A stretch of DNA of 64,000 nt from the NCBI GenBank assembly GCA_963669155.1, contig OZ022586.1:19026785-19090784 (forward strand). The letters run 5' to 3'. Each line of letters opens with the position of its first letter. Position 1 is the stretch's first letter. Below, one piece after another: positions 9,822 to 22,300 of this stretch. The DNA is from Arbacia lixula (lineage: Eukaryota; Echinodermata; Echinoidea; Arbacioida; Arbaciidae). Below the pieces are notes generated by a model, which saw only the letters and a list, made by a program, of their open reading frames with translations, searched no databases and was not told where the DNA came from. Both the position numbers and the translations under genes were made by a program.

Positions 9822-11270
9822 TGTGGTTTATGTGTATTCATGGTGAGTACATACATATATAGGCCTATGAAGTTTATGTAGCCTCGGATTATTATGAATA
9901 GCCCGTTATTTGTATTTCGTTCATGTGTGTTATGTTTATGTTCTAGAATATTTATGTACGTTTTGACACATGTATCCACTATTGCATTTTCATTTGATAT
10001 ATTGGAAATCAAGCACAAAAATAAATGAATCAAATTTCACAAAACAAAAGCATTTCTGCAGCATTTGTAATGGCAACAATAGTTGTATTCATGTCGCACT
10101 TTAGCAGGCATACAACATGGAAGACCGATAGGCCTTAAACATTTCAGAACCTGAACTTTGGTAATCATTGTGTTTCTGTTTATTGGTACATGTACATCTT
10201 GCTTAATTCAAGGTTTATTGATTGAAAAAGCACACTTGCATGGCAGCCAAAGGCTGACTTCCACAAGAGAACAAGCTTGAAAAACGTCGATTAAAGATAA
10301 AATTCATATATTGTTTTGCAAAGAGATAACAATAACACGATTACGTGTAAGCCAGACATGACTTAACATGCAAAAAACGACTTCTTGGTAAGTGCGATTT
10401 CTCTCTTTACTTTTCTTTCACTTTCCGCTTTATATAAAATAACTTCGTGGTTATCCGTTTTTGTACAATTTCGTTCATATCACCATGTTGATGATAACAA
10501 ATTAGTAACTTTTAAATGTAGCGTACCGCCTTCTTCTCAGTCTCTAACTCGCCTATGTGTGAAATAACTTTACTTTTCCACTACGCCTCTCCTTTTAATC
10601 TCAGCTATACTTATTGCTTATTGGCAATTACCCCGTGGATTGGAATATAATCCACATAAATGGACGTGCTGCCTTTTACATTCGAAATTACCAAGCAATT
10701 TTATTCGATGAAGGATTGATTACTCAATAGATAACATCACAAATGCATTTTGCGCAATTGCCCAACACATCGAACGGAGACGGTCTGAGGAGGCCATGGG
10801 AATTTAAATGCGAAAGATGGCCTTCCTATTGGGATTATCATCATACTCCGCATGCTCAGTGAATAAATCATCCACTTTGGATCTACGACAAATTCAATCT
10901 CCAATGACGATGTTTTTGCCACTATATGAGATAAATCAGTCTCACTTGTTCTCTGAAATATTCATTTGATTGAACAGTTTGTAGCTTACTCCCTTTCATA
11001 GGCGCTCAATAAAGGTTATCCCTGATTTATTATTTAGCTATTTCAAACCCTGTTGCCCAAGCAGAAAGGAGACAGAGACGACTTGAGCCTTGAAGAGGTA
11101 ACTAGTATTTGTCATCATCCGTTCTATTGGTGTTTCACGTAAGTGCAGATAATCTTGTAGATTTCTTTTACCATATATATATATATATGTATACTTGAAG
11201 AATACTATCCTTGTATATGTAGGGTGCTCGCAGTCCTTCACAGGAAGAGCTTTTAAATAATAATACACAA

Positions 11271-11350
11271 GTTAAATGGATGGCTGTGGTGGATTCGCCA
11301 TGTTTACTTTGCAATAAACATAACGAATCCACCACAGTCATCCGTTTAAC
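11271..11350. repeat. 80-bp palindrome, paralogue of 6731-6810
   Basis: Same head-to-head arms as copy 1, with a few changes at the centre ('tttactttgcaataaac'). Confidence 0.8.
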
Positions 11351-11365
11351 TTGTATATATATATA

Positions 11366-11680
11366 TATATACCTCTTTGCGATGTCCCAAGTTAGTTCGT
11401 ACTGAGTGTTTGATTCTTTTGATTTCCAGATGTACTTTAAAGTTGTGTTTCATTCCTGTATTTTTCATGTTTGAATGATTTGACGTGGTTTCTGTACCGT
11501 TCTTTGAAAGGTCCACCAGTCAGACCATAGTAAAACTTCTTCTTGTTTTCATGTTATATGTTGGCTTTGTAGAGTTGCCTCTTCGAGGCAATTTCCTTGC
11601 AACGGGGATTGGGTTTTGTTCCGGCAAGTGCACTTGGGTGGCATTGTATCACGTGTCTTAGTTGCGGATTGTTTAATAAC
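11366..11680 (-). pseudogene. Penelope-like element endonuclease fragment, copy 2
   Basis: Near-identical to 7755-8060 ('gatttgacgtggtttctgta', 'gggttttgttccggcaa'), frame broken around 11570-11600 by an inserted 'agttgcctcttcgaggcaa' hairpin. It follows duplication copy 2 as the first fragment follows copy 1. Confidence 0.75.
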
Positions 11681-11892
11681 TCTTTGATTGTGGGATTTTA
11701 TTATTGCGTCCATGTTTCTCATGCAGCTGTGACGTGAAACCGTCGGTAGCCGAACCACTAGGTACGGCTATATATGTGTATGTATATATGTTTATTCATA
11801 TATATAAGAAAATTCAACAGATATTATGTAACACACCGGTGAAGAAAGCTTATTGAATTTTGGTGTCTTTCGGATGACTGATGATTCATCAC

Positions 11893-11951
11893 GTTTATTG
11901 TGCAACTCGGAGTTTCACGCAACTTGAGTTGCGATCATCAGGCAACTAAAC
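11893..11951 (-). ncRNA. Hammerhead ribozyme-like motif, inverted copy
   Basis: Reverse complement of the motif at 12084-12141, identical through the core: CTGATGA (11941-11935), 6-bp stem II with UCAA loop, GAAA (11916-11913), 3-bp stem III, predicted cleavage between 11904 and 11903. It belongs to a 11868-12165 inverted pair. Confidence 0.55.
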
Positions 11952-12083
11952 ATTTTTAAAAAGAAAAAAAACAATACCATTGAGCAATTCATTGCAAAGC
12001 ACGTAACACTGTGTTACTTTTTGCGTAACATAGTATTACGCGCTTTCCAATGAATTATTTTGTTTTTGTGTTTTTTTTTTAAT

Positions 12084-12141
12084 TTTTAGTTGCCTGATGA
12101 TCGCAACTCAAGTTGCGTGAAACTCCGAGTTGCACAATAAA
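12084..12141 (+). ncRNA. Hammerhead ribozyme-like motif (type I, short stem III)
   Basis: Core CUGAUGA (12094-12100); stem II CGCAAC/GUUGCG closed by UCAA (12102-12117); GAAA (12119-12122); stem III ACU/AGU with loop CCG (12122-12130); H17 = U12131; stem I UGC/GCA (12091-12093 with 12132-12134). Minimal hammerheads with very short stem III are known from Penelope-like retroelements, and fragments of that class lie next door. One reservation: a U-U pair (12101/12118) replaces the usual G-C at the base of stem II and could weaken activity. Confidence 0.58.
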
Positions 12142-12164
12142 CATGATGAATCAACAGTCATCCG

Positions 12165-12187
12165 TTTAAACTTGTGTATTATTATAT

Positions 12188-12218
<31 letters not shown>

Positions 12219-12584
12219 AGAAGAATCTAGGTTGCGATGGCGCTGATTTCTAGAATTAAATTTACAGGATGGAGCACGCTATATCCTTACTACTGGGTGT
12301 ATGCGGAGAAACAATATTGATCGATCAATCTGTCAGAAAATAAGCAAATGAAAAGAGGACCATACGAGACCTGAATCTGTATTCACAGCTTGTCGGGCTG
12401 CAACATTATGCAACAGGCTACTGCCTGACCTATGATAATGGCCCCGTACTTAGGAGCCAGTAAACTGTTAAAACTGTTTGCATCATTAGATTTTCGTGCA
12501 GATTTCCGAAAACAAAGGTTTCCATCTTACAGAGTTAATGGGGACCTCCGGCCATTACAAAACCAACGCTTCGTTGTTTTGGTA
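12165..12584. other. AT microsatellite and repeat debris
   Basis: An (AT)n run at 12187-12217 is followed by 12218-12253, the reverse complement of 7348-7382 (element end 'ctagaaatcagcgccatcgc'). 12330-12450 has a weak resemblance to a LINE 3' end. I see no gene. Confidence 0.5.
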
Positions 12585-13941
12585 CTAAACACACAAAAAA
12601 GTACCCCCCCCCCCCCCCTAATCAAAATAGCATAACTTTTTATTGAAGAGGTTTTGAGCAACATAACTTGAGAGAATTGTTTCTTCACCTATTGACTAAC
12701 TGCCGTGTGAAAATCACATTAATCCACTCAGCACTATACACCTATCCCGACACTTAACCCATTGTTCTGGTTGAGTGAGCATTGTTTAAAAATGACTCAT
12801 CCCTCTTCAGTTTGAAACTTTTAAAAACCCTTTATTTTTATGAAAAAAAAATCTGGAAATTTTGACAGAGATGTATCATGACCTGTTATATGAACATAAG
12901 AAGTCATTTTCGTGTCATGGTTAAGTGAATACACTTTAAAAATCGCACAAGAAATGTCAAAATTTACTGTTAAAGCAGTAAACAATAACCCTTGTGACTT
13001 TTGAAAATTCACATTTTTGCCTTTAGCGTTTGCTCACTCATGCATGACTGGAGCGATCAATATCATTTTCACATGAAACAGTCAATCGGCAGCGCTCGCT
13101 CGTTATATAGAAATCGTGAGCGTTTTATTTTTCGTCTCGCGAAATCTCACGCGCAGATTTTGCTGCACCTAGATTATGAAGGAATTCGACATGCTCGCGA
13201 GATCTTTTGCTGGGGTCTTCTGTAAGCATACTGATCAGGATTTTTTAGACAGGGATTGAGATTATATGTTTCTTGATAAATATAACCAGTCAATCATAGT
13301 CCGCGACCCTTGGATCGCCGGTAGTATTTCGTTATTATCGTGGACTATGATTGGCTGGTTAGGATCGTTCACAACTTCGCCATATCTCGCTCATTTTGGA
13401 TTTGAACATGGTTGATGTTTTGCTGGATCCTGACCCTTCTATGGGGGGAGGTTGAAAAATAATGGTATCTTCATAAAGTACAATAAATTTTGCTTCAGAT
13501 GATCTCTAAATGTTAGGGGCTCAAAAGCGATTGACATTGGAATATAGAGTTTATTTTAATTTTTTTAATTTGTATTAGAACCACATATTTATCTCGAATT
13601 TGCAATATTTTTCTGCCTGTTTTAATGAAATGTTTTTTCACACTTGGTAAAATTCGACCTCCAACATACAGTTACAAAAGAAAGCGCACGAAAATATGGT
13701 ATATTCATGAAGATATCGCAGTTTGAAAAGGAGACGTTTTCCGCGGTTCGAGAGGTCAAGTGAAGGTCACGACTACCTCGCTGAAAATAAAATGAGCGTA
13801 TTTTCCGGTGCCTGCCGTTTGGCTGGAAAGTTAGTCAATGAGTGTAGCAACACCCTTCCCAAATTATTTCGTCCTTAACCTCCAGGTTAAAAAGTTATGC
13901 GGTTGAGCAAAAGGGGGGACTTACTTTTTTGTTGTGTTTAG
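12585..13941. mobile_element. Inverted-repeat element with ~150-bp diverged termini
   Basis: Left end 'ctaaacacacaaaaaagtac' with a C-run pairs with right end 'acttttttgttgtgtttag' region at 13920-13941, and similarity continues inward ('gcataactttttaa', 'attgactaac'). A second hairpin, AACCAGTCAATCATAGTCC against its complement, sits inside at 13284-13360. No transposase frame is seen. Confidence 0.55.
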
Positions 13942-14628
13942 AATTGAATATCAGTCATCTTGTTGAGAGGTCTCATATGTTTCTGTAATTGAAGAAAATA
14001 CAATTAATTAATACATCGCCCGGAACATCGGCTATCTCGATGTTCTGCGCGTCTATTTGTTTTGCACGTCTGCTAGATCAATACGCGTACGTTATAGCGG
14101 TCTACCGCTCAGCGGAAACTATACTAAGTATCGCTTCAAGCGTGCTCGCTTGAACTTTCACGCTGCGAAGGGCCGTATACAAGAACAGTATACAATATCG
14201 GCGTTTATGCATTATTCGCCAGATTAGCCCAGTTCATATACCATAATCATGACAATACTGCTATTATTACCGATGCACGTCGGTTAGGAAGTTTCCAGCG
14301 AGCCTCCAAAACAACGTTCATATACACCCACAAAGCCGTAATATTGCCGTGTTTTGGACAGCTGGACTCTCTCCAAAACGATGGTGACGTGTTCCACTAT
14401 AAGCCAAACGAGCGGTGCGATTAGCTTTGCCTAGTGCGTACGATGCGGCCGGCTGGGCTCTCCCCGCCTTGGAGAAATCTCTACGTTACCGTACGTGCTG
14501 AGCGGCGCGAAGACAAGCAATTGTTGATTTTTTTTTTATATTATTCTACATACAAATGTTGAATGATTTTAATCTTAACTTTAACATATCTTAGGATAAT
14601 CCGAATCATTTCATACTCCTATACTTCA
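13942..14628. other. Intergenic, no recognisable feature
   Basis: Unique-looking, moderately GC-rich DNA without a convincing frame, repeat or RNA. Confidence 0.5.
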
Positions 14629-15185
14629 TCTAATATTCCACATACTAAGAATGTTGCAATATGATTGATCAAGAGTTGATCACGTGATGAAGCGTAGTTT
14701 TGCCCATCTGATCACCTGAGAAGAAAAGTTCGTTACACTCTAGGTGATAGTACTTTTTCGTGTCGCTGATCTCTTCACTCCCCACAGTCGTAATGCGTGA
14801 TTAATATTTTGAGTACGCGCGAAATAAAAGTGCGTTACACTCGGACTATCAATTGGCAGTAGCTCCTACTGACGCGTCCTAACGCGCGTCCTAAGGCGCG
14901 TCCTAACGCGTGTTCCCCGTGGCAGCGGCTCGGGGATAGGTAGTGAAGTAAACATTACTTTTGTACATCAAATTGTCATTTTTGGTACAGATAGTTGGTT
15001 CCAGATGTGGAATACAAAGCAAATAATCAACTTTTGATTTCAGGCAATGAGACGAACAATCACTTCCTCGGCGATCTGAATATATATATCTTTCCTCAGC
15101 TGCGCTTCGGAAAGATAGCTACATCCAGATCACCTCGGAAGTGATAGTTCGTCCCATCACCTTCACCAACGTTGATTATTTGCTT
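14629..15185. repeat. Composite foldback repeat, copy 1
   Basis: High similarity to 47221-47766. It has two adjoining inverted-repeat parts: 14629-15017 with TATTCCACAT/ATGTGGAATA ends, and 15017-15185 with AAGCAAATAATCAAC/GTTGATTATTTGCTT ends that folds along nearly its whole length. Confidence 0.8.
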
Positions 15186-15319
15186 ACTATCCTATTCTTT
15201 TCTTTCTTTACCTATGCTAACCTATTCCTAATCCTACCCTTTATCTTTTTTTTTCTTTTGCCTTTTTTAAAGATATTTTTTATTATTTTCTCTCAAATCA
15301 ATTGAACAAATCATTCTTA

Positions 15320-15541
15320 CATAAACTTGATACATTGTACATTGATATTTTGAATTAAACATAAATTGCAATAGTTATACAAACAAAAGAAGTACTTTTT
15401 CATATATTGTTTACAAAACATTATTGTACAATCAAGAATATTGAGAGAAAAGTTTTGTTTTTTCTCCCAACCCCTCCCCCGTCTGAACATACTTCCAACA
15501 TCTTCATCCACAAACCAAAACTCACACACACATACGCACCC

Positions 15542-15577
<36 letters not shown>

Positions 15578-16740
15578 CACAGCACACAAACAAGCACCTA
15601 CACACACATACACACATCCACACACAAAAAAACATGTGTACCGAAGGATATATGCAAAAGTAGTGCAATCCAGCATTTTTTCTTTCAACCAAAAAATAAA
15701 TATATTCGCCTCGCCGTCCTTATGAATCAACAGTCATCCGAAAGACACCGAAATTTTTTCACTTCCTAAGGTGGTATGTTAATGTACCTCGCCCTTCAGC
15801 TAATTTTCTCTCCTCTCGTTCATCTTCCCTCATTCTCTGTTTAATTTCTTGAGGTGTTGGGGTTTATTTTTAGATCTGCTATAAATAAAAATCATATATT
15901 TGATGAAAAGTATGATTAACTGCTCCTTCCCTACATTTAAAACTTTTATACCAATATAAATTCCCTTCCAGTTTATATATCAAATATCTAATGAATTGAA
16001 TAAATCACCACAATCTCTCCACAGACCTATAATTTTTCACAAGTGAAAAACAGATGCTGATAGGTCTCTCCATTTTGACCACATATATTACTAATTTACA
16101 ATTTAAATGCATACATATGTTTCCTAGTATATAGAAGTTCTTATAAAATTTGAAATTGAAATTCTCTTATTCCTAGGTCTTAAAAATATTGTATGAATGT
16201 CTTTTTCCGAATAATTATATATCCTCTCTCAATGTTTAACTGCATATGGCTCTTTTATTTTCATGTTCATCAATGCCACATAAACTTTTTTTGATGTAAC
16301 GTTTATCAAAGTATTAACTCTTCCATTAAGCACAAATTCAAAATTTAAATCGATGGCCCAACACGAATCATTTTTCTTCAGAAGACCTTTCCAAGTCAAT
16401 GGAATGCCTTAAAAAAGCTGGTGAAGCTTAATTGTTTTCTTCTTCATTTAACCCCATCCTTAGAAAATCCCTATTTGATTTAAATTTGCCTTTACCATCG
16501 AATACATGATGTAATTTATATATTTTTTAAGTAATAAAGTTTTACCAAAGTACATATGTCCGTCGAAATGAATAAACTTAATGTTCAAAATTATTTCATT
16601 TCTTTTACTTGTTTCCTTTTTAAGCAAAACTTCTTTCATGGCTACACAAACTTCAAACATATTCTTATAAATAAAAGCTTGGCAAACAACAATTTCTCGT
16701 GCTCAATGAAACATTGCTAAAAATATTAGAAGAATTATTA
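15320..16740 (-). pseudogene. L1/Tx1-like non-LTR element, 3' end only
   Basis: Reverse complement of the 3' end of the element at 19.4-23.5 kb (compare 15320-15380 with 23410-23460 and 15770-15880 with 22985-23090). It carries the last coding part in broken frames plus the 3' UTR, including the (CA)n run at 15545-15574 that matches the (GT)n in the other copy. The two copies form a ~6 kb-spaced inverted pair. Confidence 0.75.
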
Positions 16741-16814
16741 GAAGAAATATTAGAAATATTAGAATACCCCATATCTTTGCTAGCTGCGATCGATTAGAGT
16801 ATCGTCATGTGGTC

Positions 16815-19105
16815 TCGTTATCATAGGGAGAAAAGGTCAGAAATGATTTAATGTTGAAGCATATTTTCTATCTTAGAAATTCATGTGCCAATTTTTTTTT
16901 GTCTACCTGGGGTAAAATGAGACTCTCTTCATGTTTATACAGCTTGGTTTGGTAGTAAAAGTGTAATCTATAAAATATGTGATATCATATGAACTTCAAT
17001 TTGAGGGAATGTCATCTCCTAACAAATTGGTCATATTCTTTATTTATTTATACATAAAAAAATTATTTGACATCATTGAAAATACTGAGAGGCCATTTAT
17101 TTACTGGAGCTAAGATTGGGAAGCAAATTCTCTGTGCTATTGAGCAAGGAGCGTTGACATTCCCGTGATGTAATGAGCAGTGTGTATATTGATCGTTGAA
17201 ATAAAATGGTAATATAATGGATTATCTAACAAATAGTGACAATGAAGATCTCGAACACCATGACAATTTTAAAACGAAAATGTTACTTTGCAACTGTGTA
17301 TACATTTCAAGCTAGTGGGTAATAGGAATGCTTCACCAACAATTGAGGTAGGGATCTGAGAATAATAAAGTCACGGTTTACGTTAAAAAGAGGTCATTAC
17401 TCCCCATAGAATCCATCACTGTGTGGAATCATAGGCCACCTGAGTGTTCTTAGAGATGTTCAGGAATTTAAAAAAGGGAAAAGAAAGAATGCCCTTTTGT
17501 GATATTCTAAGTCGATCGTTAACACTCAGATAAAGAGGAAGAGTTTCAAAGTCAATCAATTTGTTTTCTTTGCTCTTCGCGGGTCTTTTTTTTCAGAGTA
17601 AGAAGACTATTAACATGCTGTGTAAAAGATCGTCACGCTTTGTACCGTAGTTAAATTACGTTATGGATAAGATCAGTATGTTCTTACTTCGCAAATTGAT
17701 AATGGCATGTCTCTGAGTATCTGTTTTTAGACAGAAAAGCTCAGAAATGTTTTAATGTTGGAGCATATTTGCTATCTTAGAAATTCATGTACCAATTGTG
17801 TACCTGAGACAATGAGTATATGAGAAACACGGTGCTTCTTTTTATTTCAAAGGTAGACAGTCTTCATGTTTATACAGCTTGTTAGTTACAGTGTAATCTA
17901 TATAATATTTAATATTTTATGAACTTCAATTTGAGGGAATGTCAACTCCTCACAAATATGGTAATATTCCTCATCTCTGTATACATACAAATCATAATTG
18001 ACATCAATGAAAATATTTAGATGCCATTTCTTTAATGGGGCTAAGATTGGGAAGGAAATTCTCTGTGCTATTGAGAAATGGTGTTGACATTCCCGTGATG
18101 TAGGGAGCAGTGTGTTGAAAGAAAATAATGGATTATGTAACAAATAATGAAAATGAAGATCTTGAACACACCTGAAAATCGAAGACGAAAATGTTACTTT
18201 GGAACTACCTATAGATTTCAAGGCTAGTGGACAATAGGAATGCCTCAACAACAATTGAGGTAGAGATCTGAGAATAAAGTCAGGACTTACGTGAAAAAGA
18301 GGTCATTACCCCCTAGTCTCCATCACTGTATGGGAATCATTTTGTCACCTGGGTGTGTTTAGAGATGTTTAGAAATTTAAAATGGCAAAAGAGAGAATGC
18401 CCTTTTGTGATACCGTAAGCCGGTCGTTAACAGTCAGATAAAGAGGAAGAGTTCCAAAGTCAATCTATTTGTTTTCTTTGCTTTTCCCGGGTTTTTTTCT
18501 GTTCACAGTAAGACAATCATTAATAGTCTGTGTAAAAGGTCATCTCGCTTTGTACCGTTAATAATGTGGTCAAGCTAGGTTATGAAAAAGATTGAGAAAT
18601 GGGCGTTGACATTCACTGGTTGTGGTGTGCAGTGTGTTTATTGATCGTTCAAAGAAAATGGTGATTATAATGGTTATGTAACAAACAACGGAAATTAAGA
18701 TCTTGAACACACCCGAAAATCTAAGATGAACATTTATTTTGGAGCTAGGTATTTATTTCAAAGCAATAGGTGAATGGGAATGCCTCACCAACATTTTAGG
18801 TCGAGATCCGAGAATGAAGTCAGGGAATGCGTAAGGAAGAGGTCATTACTCCCTTAGTCTCCATCACTGTATGGATATTATTTGCCACCTGAGTGTGTTT
18901 GGAGATGTTTAGAAATTTAAAATGGCAAAAGAGAGAATGCCCTTTTGTGATACCGTAAGCCGGTAGTTAACAGTCAGAGAAAGAAGAGAGTTCCAAAGTC
19001 AATAGATTTTGCTTTCTTTGCTTTTCCCGGGGTTTTTTTTCACAGTAAGACCAATACAACTCTAAGGTCGTCACGCCCTGTATCGTTAATTATGTGGTGA
19101 AGTTG
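16815..19105. repeat. Large tandem repeat, ~0.9 kb period, about 2.5 copies
   Basis: Units begin near 16815 and 17720 ('tcagaaatg' at 16837 and 17741), and a third partial unit starts mid-repeat near 18590. Shared markers: 'gttgacattcccgtgatgta', 'gaatgcccttttgtgata', 'caaagtcaat'. No coding capacity and no transposon hallmark are visible. Confidence 0.8.
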
Positions 19106-19389
19106 TTGGTACTTCTGTCTAGAGTCGTTAAGCCTTAAATAAGCATAGGCGATGGGAGGGCCTCGAACGTGACAGCAGATTTGTTTATGTGTATGAATGT
19201 TTTGTGGTGTGTGATTGGGTGTGTTTGTCTTTTTTATATACATGTATGCTACTGTAGGTATGCCGTTCGGGTTGTATGGATGTCGCAAAATCTCCCATGT
19301 AAATGAAATGAAGTTTACGGAAAATAGAGAAGTCAATATCTGGGATCGCCTCGCCGTTTCCTGTGAAATTAAGAATAGCCGACAGGTTA

Positions 19390-22300
19390 ATTCATTTCTT
19401 TCTTTAATTCAAATGGATTATAGGAGTGTATCTATAGTTTGTAACTTCATATCGCTAAATGTAATAGGAATAAGAGAGATAAAAAAAGACAGAACATTTT
19501 TAATTGGTGTAGAGATAAGCAGACAGCTATAATATTTTTACAAGAAACACACAGTACAAGAGATATTGAAGATAGATGGAAACAACAGTGGAGTGGAAGT
19601 GCATATTTTAGCCATGGAACTTGTCATAGTAAATGGATCACTATTTTAACGGATTCAAAATTAGATGCTCAAGTTTTAAAAGAAGCTGCGGATGAGGATG
19701 GGAGGTTTATAATTATGGAGTGTATTATAAAGGGATTACGGTTAATAATTGCGAACGTGTATTTTCCGGTTCGTGGGAAGGAATTGAAACAAAATATGTT
19801 TTGAATGATTTTAATAAGACTTTGAAAAAAAAAATAAATGAAAGGAAGGATCACATAATAATGGGTGGAGATTTTAATATGATTCGGGATAAAGACTAAA
19901 CGAAATATGAATTCTAGATTCAGCTCTGGTTTTGATAGATTTTTAGATGATCATGTATTAATAGATATATGGAGGAAAGAAAACGGTATAAATAAAGCAT
20001 TTACCTATAGACAGGTTAATCCCTATATGCAGAGCGGATTAGATTGTTGGTTTATATATGCAAAGTTAGATGAGATTGTTTTAAAATGCAATATAATACC
20101 TTCGATTGCTCCGGAGCATTCAGCAGTTCAGCTGCATTTTCATAATCTGCCATCTTTTTCAAAATTTAAAGGCTCTTACTGGCAAGTAAATAATAGTTTA
20201 TCCAACGATGAAGATTATAAAAAAATATGAATGAAGAAATTTTGAAATTAAAAGAAGATTTAAAAAAAGAAGTGATATATAAGAGAGTTTTGTGGGATTT
20301 TTTGAAAATGAAAATTAGTAATTATACTCGGAAATATTCCAAAGATAAGGCAAGGCAATGGAAAGAAAGAATCCATGATTTGGAAAAAAAGATATATCAG
20401 CGTTAGAAAAAGATTTATTAGATAAGATAAATAAAGAAAAACTTTAGTTGTTGGAGTGTAAAAGAAACGATTTAAAAGCGAGTTATGATTATGTTAATGA
20501 AGGGGTTAAAATTCGATCCAGAGCATCTTTTTATGAAAGTGGGGAAAGGGATACTAGATACTTTACACAGTTGATGCAATCTAATAAAAGAAAGACAGTA
20601 ATACGGAAAATGTTGATAGGAAAAAAAAGTTTTTATCAAAATGAAATAATACAAGAGATACATAGGTTTTACCGTAAGCTATATGAACAACCTGGATATG
20701 ACGATAATGTATTAAATAATAGTGTCTTCTTTAAGGATTTGCCCAAATTACAGTCGGCTTCACGCGAATTATGTGAGGGAAAAATTACACACGTAGAATG
20801 TTGGGAAGCTTTGAAACAAATTAAACTTAACAAAACACCGGGAAACGACGGGCTAAGCGTTGAATTTTACCTATTATTTTCACCGATATTAGGTAATGTA
20901 CAGGTGGAAGCATTAAATGAGACTCTTTGTAAAGGAGTCATTTCAAAAACAGGCAGTTATTATTTTGTTTTCTAAAGAAGGGAAAGACCCTCTGCTAACT
21001 AAAAAAATCTATAGACCTATATGATTATTAAATGTCGATTATAAGATTCTAGCTAAGGTAATATCTACAAGAATTAAAAAACATGAAATTATTCATATAG
21101 ATCAGGTGGCGTGGGTGGGGTATATGAAAGGTAGAAATATAGGCCAGGCAATAAGGTTAATAGATGATATGATTTTCTATACAACACATGATAATATTCT
21201 TGGAGTTTTAATGGCAATTGACTTTGAAAAGGCCTTTGATTCCGTATCTCATATTTTTTTGTATTGCGTTCTTTTGGTTTTGGACCTTTATTGTGTAGAT
21301 GGATCCAAACACTGTATAATGGTGCTCTGAGCTGCGTTTTTAATGGGGGAATATCTACCGGGTACTTTAACATGGAGAAAGGAGTAAGACAAGGAGAGCC
21401 TCTATCTCCCTATTTATTTATAATTTGTATAGAGGTCCTTGCGTATTCAATTCGTAAGGACCCTGCTATTCATGGAATTAGATTCGGTGATGTAGAAGTA
21501 AAATAAATACTTTATGCAGACGATATAACCCTTTTTGTTAGAGATACCTCATCAATTAATAGAATAGAGCAGCTGTTTGAAGATTTTGCACAAATCTCCG
21601 GTTTTATTGTTGTTGGGTTCACTCTCTAAAGAAAATATTGTAACTCCCTTCGGTAAATTAGTGGAGATCATTAAAAGATTAGGTATAACCTTCTCATTAG
21701 ACGTTGAGGTACGGGAAAGGATCAAATATAAAGAAATTGCAAGTAAAATAACAATAAAAAAAACTATTAATATGGTGGAAACAGGGGGATTTAAGATTAA
21801 TGGGTAAAATACAATTAATTAAAACGTTTGAAATGTCGAAATTAAATTATGTTTCATCACTTACCGCAGTACCACCTTGGGTTTTTAAGGAAATTGAAAA
21901 TAAATAATTCATTTTTTATGGAATGGGAAAGATAAAATTAAGAGGAATGTGATGTGTTTCAATTATGATAAAGGAGGACTGAAAATGATAGACTTCCATT
22001 TATTTGTTTATACACAAAGAATTATGTGGATAAAAAGACTCGTACTAGGAGATTCGACTATGGGATGGAGACATTTTTTTAAATGTAAGACTCGTAAGGT
22101 TGGAGGTCTTCTGATATTTTTAGTAATGTTTCATTGAGCATGAGCAATTTGTCTTTACCAAGCTTTTATAGAAATATGCTTGAAGTTTGGGTAGCCATGA
22201 AAGAAATTCTGCTTAAAAAGGAAACAAGTATGAAATGAAATTATTTTCAACAATAAGTTTATTCGTTTAAACGGATATATGTACTTTGATGAAACTTTAT

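Larger units (their letters stand above)
8234..11350. repeat. Segmental tandem duplication, copy 2
   Basis: Collinear with 4193-6830. It differs by two insertions absent from copy 1: 8412-9135 (hAT-like) and 9247-9821 (foldback MITE). After the shared 'tgctcgcagtccttcacagg' and palindrome block (11229-11350), both copies lead into a Penelope-like endonuclease fragment on the minus strand, so the duplicated unit probably included it. Confidence 0.85.

Noticed and set aside
15407..15769. His/Thr-rich open frames
   Set aside because: Produced by the (CA)n tract in the 3' UTR of an inverted LINE copy.
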